Assembly: GCA_020427155.1 (NCBI GenBank)
Contig: JAGQOW010000036.1
Coordinates: 1-38,779 of the forward strand
Length of the DNA stretch: 38,779 nt
Direction: 5' to 3'
From: Planctomycetales bacterium
GTDB lineage: Bacteria > Planctomycetota > Planctomycetia > Pirellulales > Lacipirellulaceae
Shown here: one piece after another, positions 1 through 8,570 of the stretch
Numbering within the stretch: the stretch's first letter is position 1
How the letters are laid out: the number at the start of each line of letters is the position of its first letter
Program-made: the position numbers and the translations under genes
The notes under the pieces: model-generated
Databases searched by the model: none
Seen by the model: the letters and a program-made list of their open reading frames with translations, nothing else
What the model was told of the DNA's origin: nothing

Positions 1-523
1 AGTTGTTGTCGACATTGTTGTACTGGGGGCAGAAGTAGTACGACTCGGGCTTGCCCTCCTGGCCGACCAGGGCGGCATCTTCTGCGCTCTGGTGCATGTG
101 GTGCGGAATCGGGCCCATGTTGTCGAAAAACTTGGAATAGATGGGCCATTTGCCGTAGGTATCCCATAGGGCGTCGCCGATGATTCGCTTCGGGGCGGCC
201 GCCACCGCATCGCGAAGCATGAACTGCTTGCCGTCGAAAACACAGAAGCTCTGCCCCTCGTGCCAGACGCGATTGTCGTTGGCGGCGTCGGTGGTGCTGC
301 CGAACCAGCGTTCGTCGATGCCGCCCCGATGGGCCCCGTAGGAGTACCAATCGTGGGGGTGCAGCTTGATTCGCTTGCCGGGATGCAGGAAGCTGCGAGG
401 TACCCAGTTGGGCGCCAGCCGGAGCAGCCCGCCCTCGGCATCGAGTGCCTGGTCGAGTAGGCTGGTAAGGCCCTCGCCATGGAGAACAGGTTGGCCTGTG
501 AAAGTTGTCGTTTCGGCAGACAT
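1..523 (-). CDS. PMI-like cupin protein (3' part outside window)
   Basis: The visible 174 residues are the N-terminal part; the gene runs off the left edge. The stretch PIPHHMHQ followed by EGKPESYYF resembles the metal-binding His pair and the following Lys-Pro-Glu segment of type I phosphomannose isomerases, so this is probably a metal-dependent cupin acting on a sugar or sugar phosphate. A GGIDERWFGSTT segment near residue 60 recalls a planctomycete cupin group that I know only as hypothetical proteins. The start at 523 is chosen because AGGAG lies about 10 bases upstream; an ATG at 530 is in another frame. The gene is divergent from the DUF4432 gene at 698, and both may serve the same sugar pathway. 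The exact substrate is unknown. Confidence 0.7.
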   Translation of the reverse strand, partial: MSAETTTFTGQPVLHGEGLTSLLDQALDAEGGLLRLAPNWVPRSFLHPGKRIKLHPHDWYSYGAHRGGIDERWFGSTTDAANDNRVWHEGQSFCVFDGKQFMLRDAVAAAPKRIIGDALWDTYGKWPIYSKFFDNMGPIPHHMHQSAEDAALVGQEGKPESYYFCPQYNNVDNN

Positions 524-553
524 CCGTCATTCGCTCCTAAAAGTGGTGAGGAG

Positions 554-569
554 GCCTGCCAAGGCAGGC
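554..569. repeat. Perfect 7-bp palindrome between divergent genes
   Basis: GCCTGCC and GGCAGGC are separated by AA, in the 174-base gap between the cupin and DUF4432 genes. The same heptamer pair recurs, in the opposite arrangement and with a longer loop, at 4467-4490. It could be an operator shared by the divergent genes or a REP-like dispersed palindrome. I cannot decide between these from one window. Confidence 0.4.
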
Positions 570-697
570 TACGAAAAGCTCCCCGCGTGGTATCTTGGGG
601 CTTGGACTGAAGAGACTAGTGGACAGAAAAAAGTCGCACTCTGCAAGCGACCACCCAGATGGGTTGACCGCCGTATTCCCCGAGGAGTTCCAGAATC

Positions 698-1864
698 ATG
701 TCTATCAAATCTTGGTCGATCACCGATGCCGAGGCCGATCTGCATCAGGAGCAGTTCAGCCTTTCGCCAACCGACATGCCCGGTTTTGGCGACAACTGGG
801 GCGTTAAGCGGCGGACGCTTCGGGGGGGGCTGCGAGAGGGCGTCGATCTGATTGAAGTCGATACCGGCCGGATGCGGCTCGCGATCCTCCCGACCCGCGG
901 CATGGGCATCTGGCGGGCCGAAACGAATGACGGACAAATGCTCGGCTGGGAATCGCCTGTGCACGGGCCGGTGCATCCCCAGTGGGTGCCGCTGGTCGAA
1001 CCAAGCGGTCTGGGCTGGCTCGAGGGCTTCGACGAACTGATGGTCCGTTGCGGGCTGGAGAACAACGGTGCGCCGGCCTTCGACGACCAGGGACAATTGC
1101 TCTACCCGCTGCACGGCCGCGTTGCCAATCGCCCCGCGCAGCAAGTGTCGGTGATTCTCGACGACAGGGCCGGCACGATCACCGTGCGCGGCGTGGTCGA
1201 GGAAACCCGGTTTCACTTTCAGAAGCTGCGGCTGACCGCCTCGGTTACGTTGGCGATCGGTTCGACCTCGTTTACGATGGACGACAAGATCGAAAACATC
1301 GGCGGCACCGAAGCCGGTATGCAAATGCTCTATCACACCAACTTTGGCGAACCGATGGTGGGCGACGGCGCGCAGCTGGTAGCGCCGGTGCGCGAAGTCG
1401 CTCCGCACGATCCGCACGCCGCGGCCGCCATCGACTCGTGGCAGGTCTACGGCCCCCCCACGGCCGGCGCCGCCGAGCAAGTCTTCTTTGCCGATCTCAT
1501 TGCCGACGGCAACAACCAGACCCAGGTGCTGCTCAAGGCGGCCGACGGCGCCTCGGGCGCCGCGATGCGATTTAGCACCGCACAAGTTCCCTACTTCACC
1601 GTCTGGAAGAACATGGTGGCCTCGGCCGACGGTTATGTGACGGGAATCGAACCAGGCACCAATTTCCCCAACCCGCGCACCTTCGAAACAGAACAAGGCC
1701 GCGTGGTCAAGCTCCAGGCAGGCGAAGCGTGGACAGCCCAAGTGTCAGTCGATTGGCTGAAGTCGGCCGCCGAAGTGACGGCCGTCGAACAGGCAATCGG
1801 CAAACTGCAGGGCAGCGTAACCCCAACCGTGCATTCGCAACCCAAACCGGAGTGGACGCCGTAA
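698..1864 (+). CDS. DUF4432 family aldose 1-epimerase-like protein
   Basis: This 388-residue protein has no signal peptide and is probably cytoplasmic. It matches the DUF4432 family, a branch of the galactose mutarotase superfamily with a beta-sandwich fold. Recognisable stretches are the early VDTGRMRLAILPTRGMGIW block, the LYPLHGRVANRPA block near residue 145, MLYHTNFGEP near residue 210 and YVTGIEPGTNFPNPR near residue 315. Such proteins are expected to bind and epimerise free sugars; the substrate is unknown. GAGGAG lies about 12 bases before the ATG. The neighbouring divergent cupin fits a sugar-metabolism locus. A long open frame on the opposite strand is a coding shadow. Confidence 0.85.
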   Translation: MSIKSWSITDAEADLHQEQFSLSPTDMPGFGDNWGVKRRTLRGGLREGVDLIEVDTGRMRLAILPTRGMGIWRAETNDGQMLGWESPVHGPVHPQWVPLVEPSGLGWLEGFDELMVRCGLENNGAPAFDDQGQLLYPLHGRVANRPAQQVSVILDDRAGTITVRGVVEETRFHFQKLRLTASVTLAIGSTSFTMDDKIENIGGTEAGMQMLYHTNFGEPMVGDGAQLVAPVREVAPHDPHAAAAIDSWQVYGPPTAGAAEQVFFADLIADGNNQTQVLLKAADGASGAAMRFSTAQVPYFTVWKNMVASADGYVTGIEPGTNFPNPRTFETEQGRVVKLQAGEAWTAQVSVDWLKSAAEVTAVEQAIGKLQGSVTPTVHSQPKPEWTP

Positions 1865-1960
1865 TGGCGGGCGAGAGCTTGCCTCGTCGCAACAACTCGT
1901 TGCAAGCGGTAAGGTTACGTCACGCATTGGGTTATTCACTCCTAATACACGGCAGGGCAA

Positions 1961-1989
1961 TTGCACTAACAGTTGCAATCGGCTAGACT
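1961..1989 (+). promoter_or_regulatory. Predicted sigma-70 promoter for the 2146 gene
   Basis: TTGCAC at 1961-1966 is followed by a 17-base spacer and TAGACT at 1984-1989. Transcription would start near 1996 and pass through the hairpin at 2047-2119 before reaching the start codon at 2146. This is a sequence match only. The rest of the 1865-2046 gap shows nothing else that I recognise. Confidence 0.35.
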
Positions 1990-2046
1990 GGAGAGACGTT
2001 CACAGCAAAACCTTGTTCAGCAAACCGACTCGAGAAACCGCTAATT

Positions 2047-2119
2047 AAGGCGTCCCGACACTTTGCACACCCCTGCTATAGGCAGGATTCCTGTGCAAGT
2101 GTCGCGACGCCTTTTTTTC
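2047..2119 (+). terminator. Long intrinsic terminator upstream of 2146
   Basis: AAGGCGTC (2047-2054) pairs with GACGCCTT (2106-2113). Inside it CGACACT pairs with AGTGTCG, TGCACA with TGTGCA, and CCTGC with GCAGG. The long, nearly continuous stem is followed by a run of seven T and, shortly after, another of six T. It may end the DUF4432 transcript, 180 bases upstream. Because it sits only 27 bases before the next start codon, it may instead act as a leader attenuator for that gene. Confidence 0.8.
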
Positions 2120-2145
2120 GGTTTTTTCAACTGAAAGGAAAACCG

Positions 2146-3813
2146 TTGAGATTCGCAGCTTGTTGTATAGTCGCAATGCTGATGGTGTCCTGCCAGCTTC
2201 CTGTCGCTAGGGCGCAGTTGATTCGTAAGGTTGCATTGAGCGGGGAGGTCCCGCCGGGGACTTCCGACGGTGTGGTTTTTGATACTCTCGGATTCCCAGT
2301 GATAGATGCTCAAGGAAGAGTAACATTCCATGCAGGTCTGAAGAGTGCGAGCGGTGCCTCCATTGCAAACTATTCGGGCATTTGGTCCGAAGGCTCGGGT
2401 ACCCTCACTAAAGTAGCACGTGCTGGCGAACAGGCTTTTGGCGCGCCTGCTGGCGTAAACTACCAAACTTTTCAGCCGCCAGCAGTGAGTGCAACAGGCC
2501 ACTTAGCTTTCGGCGCAAACCTGAGCGGATTCGGAGTTGTCGACCGCGTAAACGATGAAGGCATTTGGACGGGATTTTCAGATTCGCTTAGCATGGTTAT
2601 GCGGTTAGGGGATCAAGCACCTGGTGCACCTCCTGGAGCGAAATTCAACAAGCTAGATTATCAATATCCAAACGGCTTTCTGCCGAATAACTCGGGGGAG
2701 TTGGTATTTGGTTCTGCGTTGGTCGGTAGCGGTGTTGACAGCTCAAATGACTCGGGTATGTGGCTGTACCGTGGAGGAAGCTTGGATCTAGTCACCAGGG
2801 AGGGGGATCCTGCGCCAGGACAGCCCAGCGGAGTATTTCTATCTCAAACTTCAAACGTTTTTCTAAACGCAGCCGGTAGTGTGGCATTCCTTGGGTCTCT
2901 GTCAGGCACCGGGATCGATAGTTCTAACAATATTGCAATCTGGAAGAGAACAAGTGACTCGCTCGACCTCGTTGTCCAAAGTGGTGACTCAGATTCTAGC
3001 ACGGAAGATGACGTTATCTTCTCCAATTTAGCTGGGCTGGGTCTCTCCAGGACAGGGGAAACTGCGTTTCGTGGTACCTTGCAAGGCACTGGGATCACTT
3101 CGAAAAACAACGTTGGTATTTGGCTAGAAGAATTTGAAAGTCTGACCTTGATCGCTCGCGAAGGAGATCGAGCTCCTGGCATGCCCGAAGGAGAAGTCTT
3201 CGGATCATTGCAATTTCAACACATTGAATCTAATTCGGTTGGGCAAGTAGCGTTCGGTTCGTTCACGACAAGTTCTAACGGTATCTGGGCGGGAGGACCG
3301 GGGGCGCTCATATTGGTTGTTCGTGTAGGAGAGCACGCCCCTGGTACACCAGAAGGAGTAGGCTTCAGAAACTTCATTGGCAGGTCGCCGGCCCTGAACA
3401 ATGCCGGTCACATAGCTTTCGCTGCGACTCTGATGGACAGCGGGGGAGTCAATCCACGCGGCAGCGGAATCTGGGCGCAGGACCGCAATGGTTTGGTTCG
3501 CCTTATTGCGTTCGAAGGCGACGAATTCGAGATCGCTCCCGGCGACACTCGCACGGTCCGTTCACTCTCTTTCGTCGGTGAGGCCATCGCTGATCTTGCC
3601 AGTGCAGGCAGATCCACACTAGCAATCGATCGCCGGTCCACTTCAAGCGCCTTCAACGACGCGAGCCAATTTGCCTTTAAGGCCACCTTTGACGACGGCT
3701 CTCAGGGGATCTTCGTCTCCAGTTTTGCTGCCATCCCAGAGCCGAACTCGCTGTGGCTGGGCGCTTCTATCGCCGCGGGGCTCTTGGTAAGAAGAAGCCG
3801 TCCAAGGCATTGA
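2146..3813 (+). CDS. Secreted PEP-CTERM protein with NxxGxxAF repeats
   Basis: The 555 residues begin with a signal peptide (residues 1-23, likely cut after ARA) and end in a PEP-CTERM sorting signal: IPEPNSLWLG, a hydrophobic stretch, then RRSRPRH. The body is about seven degenerate repeats of roughly 60 residues. Each carries a GIW strand, a V.R.GD.APG.P.G segment and an N..G..AF segment, for example NAAGSVAF, NSVGQVAF and NNAGHIAF. This matches the family named for tandem NxxGxxAF repeats. It is expected to form a beta-rich surface or secreted structure after exosortase processing; its ligand is unknown. The start is a TTG with AAAGGA about 7 bases upstream; no ATG fits the signal peptide. 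A weak lipobox-like MVSC occurs inside the signal but is less likely. Confidence 0.82.
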   Translation: MRFAACCIVAMLMVSCQLPVARAQLIRKVALSGEVPPGTSDGVVFDTLGFPVIDAQGRVTFHAGLKSASGASIANYSGIWSEGSGTLTKVARAGEQAFGAPAGVNYQTFQPPAVSATGHLAFGANLSGFGVVDRVNDEGIWTGFSDSLSMVMRLGDQAPGAPPGAKFNKLDYQYPNGFLPNNSGELVFGSALVGSGVDSSNDSGMWLYRGGSLDLVTREGDPAPGQPSGVFLSQTSNVFLNAAGSVAFLGSLSGTGIDSSNNIAIWKRTSDSLDLVVQSGDSDSSTEDDVIFSNLAGLGLSRTGETAFRGTLQGTGITSKNNVGIWLEEFESLTLIAREGDRAPGMPEGEVFGSLQFQHIESNSVGQVAFGSFTTSSNGIWAGGPGALILVVRVGEHAPGTPEGVGFRNFIGRSPALNNAGHIAFAATLMDSGGVNPRGSGIWAQDRNGLVRLIAFEGDEFEIAPGDTRTVRSLSFVGEAIADLASAGRSTLAIDRRSTSSAFNDASQFAFKATFDDGSQGIFVSSFAAIPEPNSLWLGASIAAGLLVRRSRPRH

Positions 3814-3851
3814 GGTCGGCTTGCCGTGCATGCCACCGGCATACACGTCGA

Positions 3852-4157
3852 TTACTTGTTTCCCTTGCACCAGGAAGAGACCCAGCGGGGGAAGACGGTG
3901 GCGGGGCCGGCTTCGATGACTTTGGCGATCTCGTCGGCCGACATGCCGCGGTCGAGCATTTCTCGCTTTAATTCATACTCGGCATTCCGCTTGTGGACCG
4001 CGCCGATTACGCCAGCGATGATCGAGGTGAGCGAGATGATGATTCCGGTAGCGCAACCGATCGTTACCAGCAAGACAATGAACCGCTCTTCGCCTTCGAG
4101 CCCCAAAAAGGCGTCGCTCGCCGTGTTTGCTTGAGCTAATAGCAGTGAAGGTTCCAT
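3852..4157 (-). CDS. Small membrane protein with SHOCT-like tail (A)
   Basis: The 101-residue protein has one hydrophobic span (about residues 27-50) and then a short amphipathic segment, LKREMLDRGMSADEIAKVIEA. This resembles the SHOCT-type C-terminal helix pair and is nearly repeated in the upstream neighbour, LLDRGMTVEEVERVV. The two are probably diverged duplicates. The start at 4157 has GGGGAG about 9 bases upstream. It lies 17 bases downstream of the neighbour's stop, so the pair is likely one transcript. Function is unknown; interaction through the tails is a guess. It converges with the PEP-CTERM gene ending at 3813. Confidence 0.65.
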   Translation of the reverse strand: MEPSLLLAQANTASDAFLGLEGEERFIVLLVTIGCATGIIISLTSIIAGVIGAVHKRNAEYELKREMLDRGMSADEIAKVIEAGPATVFPRWVSSWCKGNK

Positions 4158-4174
4158 CGGATGACTCCCCAGGG

Positions 4175-4414
4175 TTACGCACGAGACGAATCTTTCGGCT
4201 GCGCGGAAACCACGCGTTCGACTTCTTCGACGGTCATGCCGCGGTCGAGCAGGTCGCGCTTGAATTCCACCTCCTGGCGATAGCAGGCGTACTTGCGAAT
4301 CTGCTTGACGACTGAAGTGACCAGACCCGTGCCGAAGATGATCATCATGATGATCACAATCATGTTGAACGGCGGCGGCATTTCGATGATACGGTGGAAG
4401 ATATTGTCAGTCAT
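4175..4414 (-). CDS. Small membrane protein with SHOCT-like tail (B)
   Basis: The 79-residue protein has a strongly hydrophobic Met/Ile-rich span (about residues 15-37) and then a basic and acidic tail containing FKRDLLDRGMTVEEVERVV. This tail matches the neighbour at 3852-4157 position by position (KR-acidic-hydrophobic-LDRGM). I use the ATG at 4414; an in-frame TTG at 4450 would add 12 residues. Neither has a clear ribosome binding site. It is the first gene of a probable two-gene unit. Function is unknown. Confidence 0.6.
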   Translation of the reverse strand: MTDNIFHRIIEMPPPFNMIVIIMMIIFGTGLVTSVVKQIRKYACYRQEVEFKRDLLDRGMTVEEVERVVSAQPKDSSRA

Positions 4415-4466
4415 GGAGATTTCAGCCTGGAAGTTGGCAATACGCTGCAAATGCCGTCGTCAGCCT

Positions 4467-4490
4467 GGCAGGCACCAAGAAGGGCCTGCC
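4467..4490. repeat. 7-bp inverted repeat, loop of 10
   Basis: GGCAGGC at 4467-4473 and GCCTGCC at 4484-4490 lie about 53 bases upstream of the small membrane protein gene that starts at 4414. The same heptamers form the palindrome at 554-569. Apart from this and the promoter-like site at 4693, I see nothing in the 436-base gap 4415-4850. Confidence 0.35.
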
Positions 4491-4692
4491 GCCAATGGTT
4501 CATTTTAGCACTTCAACATTGTTTCACGGCAGGTAGTTCGCCAATGCCGCGGGTTTCTTGGACACTTTCGTCTGATGTATCACTAAATGAGCAGCGCCGA
4601 CGGCTTCTGACGGCCGGCGCGCAAGCTTATCGACACCGCCAATTGAGCAGCCAGGTGTGCCTATTTCTTGGGCGAAGCGTGCCTACGGCAGA

Positions 4693-4721
4693 TTGACTTG
4701 GCGTCCTAAACCACTTACTGT
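4693..4721 (+). promoter_or_regulatory. Predicted sigma-70 promoter for argH
   Basis: TTGACT at 4693-4698 is followed by 17 bases and TACTGT at 4716-4721. It would give a leader of about 120 bases before argH. The leader contains a small hairpin (TGTCC / GGACA, about 4754-4773). This is a sequence match only. Confidence 0.4.
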
Positions 4722-4850
4722 AAAGGTGTTTGCGAACTTGGCCGCTGTGCTAGTGTCCTTGTTTTTCGGGACATTTGGCCCGTGGGACGAAAGGACCATG
4801 GGGCCCGATCGGTCTCGTCGACTGCCTGCCTCCTAATTCCCCGCCCGCTT

Positions 4851-6251
4851 ATGTCCGCTCCCTCCGACAAACCCTGGTCTGGCGTGTTCGATGGGGCAAC
4901 CGATCCACGCGTCGAGAAGTTTACCGAGAGCGTGAGCTTCGACCACCGGCTCTACGAACAGGACATCCGTGGCTCCTCGGCCCATGCCCGGATGCTGGCC
5001 AGCGTGGGAGTGCTCAGCGACGAGGAGTGTCGGCAGATTGTCGAGGGGCTCGAACAGATCGGCAGCCAAATTGCCGCCGGCACCTTTGTCTTCCGCCAAG
5101 AGCTGGAAGACATCCACATGAACATCGAGCGGGCGCTGATCGAGCAGATCGGCGATGTGGGCCGCAAGCTACATACCAGCCGCAGCCGCAACGATCAGGT
5201 ATCTACCGATTTTCGCCTCTGGATACGCGATGCAATCGATCGGCTCGATGGGCTGCTGGTCCAGCTGCAACGAGCATTTGTCAGCCGCTGCGAGCGCGAC
5301 CAGGGGGTCGTTCTGCCGGGCTATACCCACTTACAACGTGCCCAGCCCGTGCTGGCCAACCACTATTGGCTCGCTTACTGCGAGAAACTCGAGCGCGATC
5401 GCACACGGCTGGACGATTGCCGAACGCGGGTAAATCAATTGCCGCTCGGCACCGCTGCGCTGGCAGGCACCTCGATTCCAATCGATCGGCAAATGGTGGC
5501 CGACGAATTGGGCTTCGAAGAACTTGTGGCCAACAGCCTCGATTCGTCGAGCGACCGCGACTTTGCGATCGAGTTCTGCTTTGTGCTCGCGCTCATCGCC
5601 GAACACCTGAGCACCTGGGCCGAGGAATGGATCCTGTGGTCGACGAGCGAATTCAACTTTCTGAGGTTGCCGCAGGCGTACTGCACTGGGTCGTCGATCA
5701 TGCCACAGAAGATCAATCCCGACGTGCTGGAATTGACTCGTGGCAAGACGGCCCGCGTGGTGGGCAACCTGCAGAGCCTGCTGGTGCTGGTGAAAGGGCT
5801 GCCGCTGGCTTACAACCGCGACCTGCAGGAAGACAAGGAGCGCGTGTTCGATTCGGCGGAAACGGTCGAGGCATGCGTCGGTCTAGCGGCGGCGGTGGTG
5901 GCTGGCGCTGAATTGAATCGCAAGGCAATCGCCGAGCGGCTCGAACAGGGCTACCTCGATGCGACGACGCTGATGGAGTACCTCATCGGGCTCGGCATCC
6001 CGCAGCGCACGGCCCACGGGATCATTGGCAGCCTCGTGGCCGTGGCCATGAAACGAGGCGTGCCGCTGGCAGAGCTTTCGCAGGCAGAGTTTCAAGCGGC
6101 CCATGAAGCGCTCGACGAAAAAGTGTTCGGCGTGCTGGGAGTCGAGCGCGCGATCGAGGCATTTTCCAGTTACGGCTCTACGGCTCCGACAGAAGTGGCA
6201 AAACAAGTCGCTATGTGGCGCGAAAGGTTGCAGATTCAAGTTTCCAGTTAA
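4851..6251 (+). CDS. argH: Argininosuccinate lyase
   Basis: ArgH splits argininosuccinate into arginine and fumarate, the last step of arginine synthesis, as a cytoplasmic homotetramer of the fumarase/aspartase superfamily. The 466 residues match the usual length. The N-terminus [12 protein letters not shown] corresponds to the family's LWGGRF start. TSRSRNDQV near residue 110 and the signature loop [13 protein letters not shown] near residue 280 with the catalytic Ser are present. One position of that loop, usually Lys, is Ile here. The ATG at 4851 is chosen because it aligns with the family start; an in-frame GTG at 4782 would add 23 unrelated residues. There is no clear Shine-Dalgarno sequence. 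No other arginine gene is nearby. Confidence 0.95.
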   Translation: MSAPSDKPWSGVFDGATDPRVEKFTESVSFDHRLYEQDIRGSSAHARMLASVGVLSDEECRQIVEGLEQIGSQIAAGTFVFRQELEDIHMNIERALIEQIGDVGRKLHTSRSRNDQVSTDFRLWIRDAIDRLDGLLVQLQRAFVSRCERDQGVVLPGYTHLQRAQPVLANHYWLAYCEKLERDRTRLDDCRTRVNQLPLGTAALAGTSIPIDRQMVADELGFEELVANSLDSSSDRDFAIEFCFVLALIAEHLSTWAEEWILWSTSEFNFLRLPQAYCTGSSIMPQKINPDVLELTRGKTARVVGNLQSLLVLVKGLPLAYNRDLQEDKERVFDSAETVEACVGLAAAVVAGAELNRKAIAERLEQGYLDATTLMEYLIGLGIPQRTAHGIIGSLVAVAMKRGVPLAELSQAEFQAAHEALDEKVFGVLGVERAIEAFSSYGSTAPTEVAKQVAMWRERLQIQVSS

Positions 6252-6320
6252 GTGGCACTCAATTTCGGAACAGTGAATTAGCCGTGCTGCCACGCAGCAC
6301 AAGGCAGACAGGCAGAGGAC

Positions 6321-8558
6321 ATGGATTTAGGTTTTGTACCGTCGCGATGGACCCGAGGCATTGTTGCCCTCCTATTGATCGCTTCGCCTCAGGCGTTTGC
6401 GCAATCGGCCGACGAGGCATTGCTGGCCGACGCAGCCCTGCGAGGTCCGGCCGTGGCGGCCGTGCTCGACGTACCACGCGAAACACCCGCCCAGCAGGTG
6501 TTGGCGATGCTCACTTTGCTCGACTTGGGTGAACAAGATGTTGCCGCCGCTCTCTGGAATTCGTCGGGCCAGGCTGATTTCGACGACGACAGTTGCGCCG
6601 CCTTGGCCGCGAAGTTTGGCACGGCGCGGCTACTGCAGTTGGCACGCCAAGAGACCCTTGCGGGCGAAGGGCCTGGGGCCCAGTTTGCCGGGGCGCGAGC
6701 TTTTGTCGATCGCTGCCTGAAGACCGCCTCCGAGCGGGCCCGCGATCCCCAGCGGTTGGCAAAACTGATTGCCGATCTGAACGACCCGACAAATGCCGTG
6801 CGGCGAGCCGCCCGTGTCGATTTGGCGGCCACCGGCACGGCCGGCGCCGCAGCAGGGCTCGAAGCGCTCGCGCAAAGTGAGGACGAAGCGGAACGCGCCA
6901 ACCTGATGTTGGGACTTACCAGCTTGCAACCCGAAATCGAACCGCTGCTGCTGGCGGCACTGGCCGACGGCAAGGGCCATTTTCGCCGCGACGCGGCCGA
7001 GCTGGCGGGGTATCTGCGGGTTGAGTCGGCACGTCCCTGGCTGGCAGCCGCCGCTGCCGGGTTGAGTGATGAACCAGCTATGGTCACCGCCGCTATCGCG
7101 GCCCTGCAAAAGATGAATTTGCCGGTACCAACGCCGCAAGAGGCGAGGACCCTCTTTCGCAACGAGCTCGATCGGCTTGAGCGCGGCGTATCGCCCGATC
7201 ATCGGCCTGCAGCCGAGGCTTATCAGTGGTGGACGTTTGATCCGAATGGCAACAAGTATGCAGCGCGCGAGCTATCAGCCGCTGATGTCCAGGTTATGGC
7301 TATCGCGAGACTTACCCGGTCGCTGGCAAACTTGCCCGGAGCTGCTGACGAGGATCGCAAGAGCTTTCTTATTTACGCCTACCAGGTATCGCAGGTGCTG
7401 GGTATTGAACCAGATGAAGAATTGCAGCAGTTTGCAACTTCGCTGGGGCCCGAGCAGTTGGGCGAAACGCTAGAGAAAGCGGTGCATGAAGATCGGGTCG
7501 CTGCCGCAATTGCCTGTGCCAAGTTGCTCGGCCAACAAGCCAACTCGGAAGCCTTTCGTGCCAGTGGTTTTCAGGCCTCGCCGTTGGCAGCCGCCGTCGG
7601 ACACGCGGACCGCGAGCTGCGTTACGTGGCATTGGAAGCGATAATGAAACTCGCTCCGCAGACCACTTTTGCCGGTGCGAGCCACGTGCCCCTCGCGTTG
7701 TGGGAGTTCGCTGCCGGGGCCGGCGCTCCTCAAGCGGTGGCAGCCTCGTCGATTGCGATCCGCGGGAGCGATTGGGCAGGTCAATTGCGAGAGAAAGGCT
7801 ACGACGCTACTCCAACAACTTCCGGCAGCCAGACACTGGCAGTGGCGATCGAGTCTCCTCGACTGGGGTTGATGCTCATCGATAGCGACATTGGCCGACC
7901 GCTGCTTCGCGAGGTGGTATTTCAGCTGCGGTCTCACTATCGCACGCGTCGGGTTCCCATCGCGGTGCTCAGCAGTTTACCGAATCTTGACCAGTCGCGA
8001 CGTATCGCTGAGCGTGATGAGTGGTTGATCGCCGCGCCACGACCCTACGAGCCTGTGGCCATGGCGGAGATCCTCGACCAATTGAACAAACTCGGGTCGC
8101 CGCCAGGGTCGCCCGAGCAGCGAACCAAACGAGCAGTACAAGCCCTGACCTGGATTGGTCAATTACTCGAGAACGGGCACCCCTACGACGAATTGCTTCG
8201 CGGCGCGTCTGTACTGGAAGAGACTGTCTACGTGCCCGAGTTGGTTGAGCCCTCGTTACGGGCCCTGACCATCATTGGCACCGCGGGGAGTCAGCAGACG
8301 CTCGTCGACCTGGCGAGCCAGGACTTTCAGCCGATCGAACTGCGAGAGCGGGCCGCCGCTGCGTTCGCAACCAGTGTCGAGCGATTTGGCAAACAACTCA
8401 CTGCGGCCGAAGTGCATCGGCAGTATGACCGATACAACGCCAGCGCAACGGCAGATGAGGCAACTCAACAAGTACTCGGGCGGGTACTCGATGTAATTGA
8501 GGAGAAGAAGTTTCATGCCAAGAACCCGGGGGATGAGGCCCCTGGGCTTCGCCCTTGA
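6321..8558 (+). CDS. Exported HEAT-like protein with pseudo-receiver
   Basis: The 745 residues start with a signal peptide (about residues 1-28, cut near AFA). Residues about 150-265 look like helical HEAT-type repeats, for example LNDPTNAVRRAARVDLAA. Residues about 485-590 resemble a response-regulator receiver: LREKGYDATPTTSGSQTLAVA, then LMLIDSDIG, then RTRRVPIAVLSSLP, ending in APRPYEP. The DSDIG segment sits where the phosphoacceptor strand would be. The usual Asp is at the end of LMLID, but the acidic N-terminal pair and the Lys (replaced by the APRP region) are not evident, so it is probably a degenerate domain. More helical repeats follow. A receiver fold behind a signal peptide is unusual. 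It is 12 bases upstream of the sigma-54 activator and likely co-transcribed. Function is unknown. Confidence 0.7.
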   Translation: MDLGFVPSRWTRGIVALLLIASPQAFAQSADEALLADAALRGPAVAAVLDVPRETPAQQVLAMLTLLDLGEQDVAAALWNSSGQADFDDDSCAALAAKFGTARLLQLARQETLAGEGPGAQFAGARAFVDRCLKTASERARDPQRLAKLIADLNDPTNAVRRAARVDLAATGTAGAAAGLEALAQSEDEAERANLMLGLTSLQPEIEPLLLAALADGKGHFRRDAAELAGYLRVESARPWLAAAAAGLSDEPAMVTAAIAALQKMNLPVPTPQEARTLFRNELDRLERGVSPDHRPAAEAYQWWTFDPNGNKYAARELSAADVQVMAIARLTRSLANLPGAADEDRKSFLIYAYQVSQVLGIEPDEELQQFATSLGPEQLGETLEKAVHEDRVAAAIACAKLLGQQANSEAFRASGFQASPLAAAVGHADRELRYVALEAIMKLAPQTTFAGASHVPLALWEFAAGAGAPQAVAASSIAIRGSDWAGQLREKGYDATPTTSGSQTLAVAIESPRLGLMLIDSDIGRPLLREVVFQLRSHYRTRRVPIAVLSSLPNLDQSRRIAERDEWLIAAPRPYEPVAMAEILDQLNKLGSPPGSPEQRTKRAVQALTWIGQLLENGHPYDELLRGASVLEETVYVPELVEPSLRALTIIGTAGSQQTLVDLASQDFQPIELRERAAAAFATSVERFGKQLTAAEVHRQYDRYNASATADEATQQVLGRVLDVIEEKKFHAKNPGDEAPGLRP

Positions 8559-8570
8559 TAGCTTGCAACC

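Noticed and set aside
569..1741. Long open frame on the minus strand opposite the DUF4432 gene
   Set aside because: Its His/Arg/Gly-rich translation has no family features and it fully overlaps a recognised gene; a high-GC shadow.
2146..2220. Lipobox in the NxxGxxAF protein
   Set aside because: MVSC is a poor lipobox, and the ARA cleavage site plus PEP-CTERM tail fit better.
6250..6265. TGGCAC upstream of the HEAT-like gene as sigma-54 promoter
   Set aside because: The -12 element is missing (TTCG instead of TTGC).
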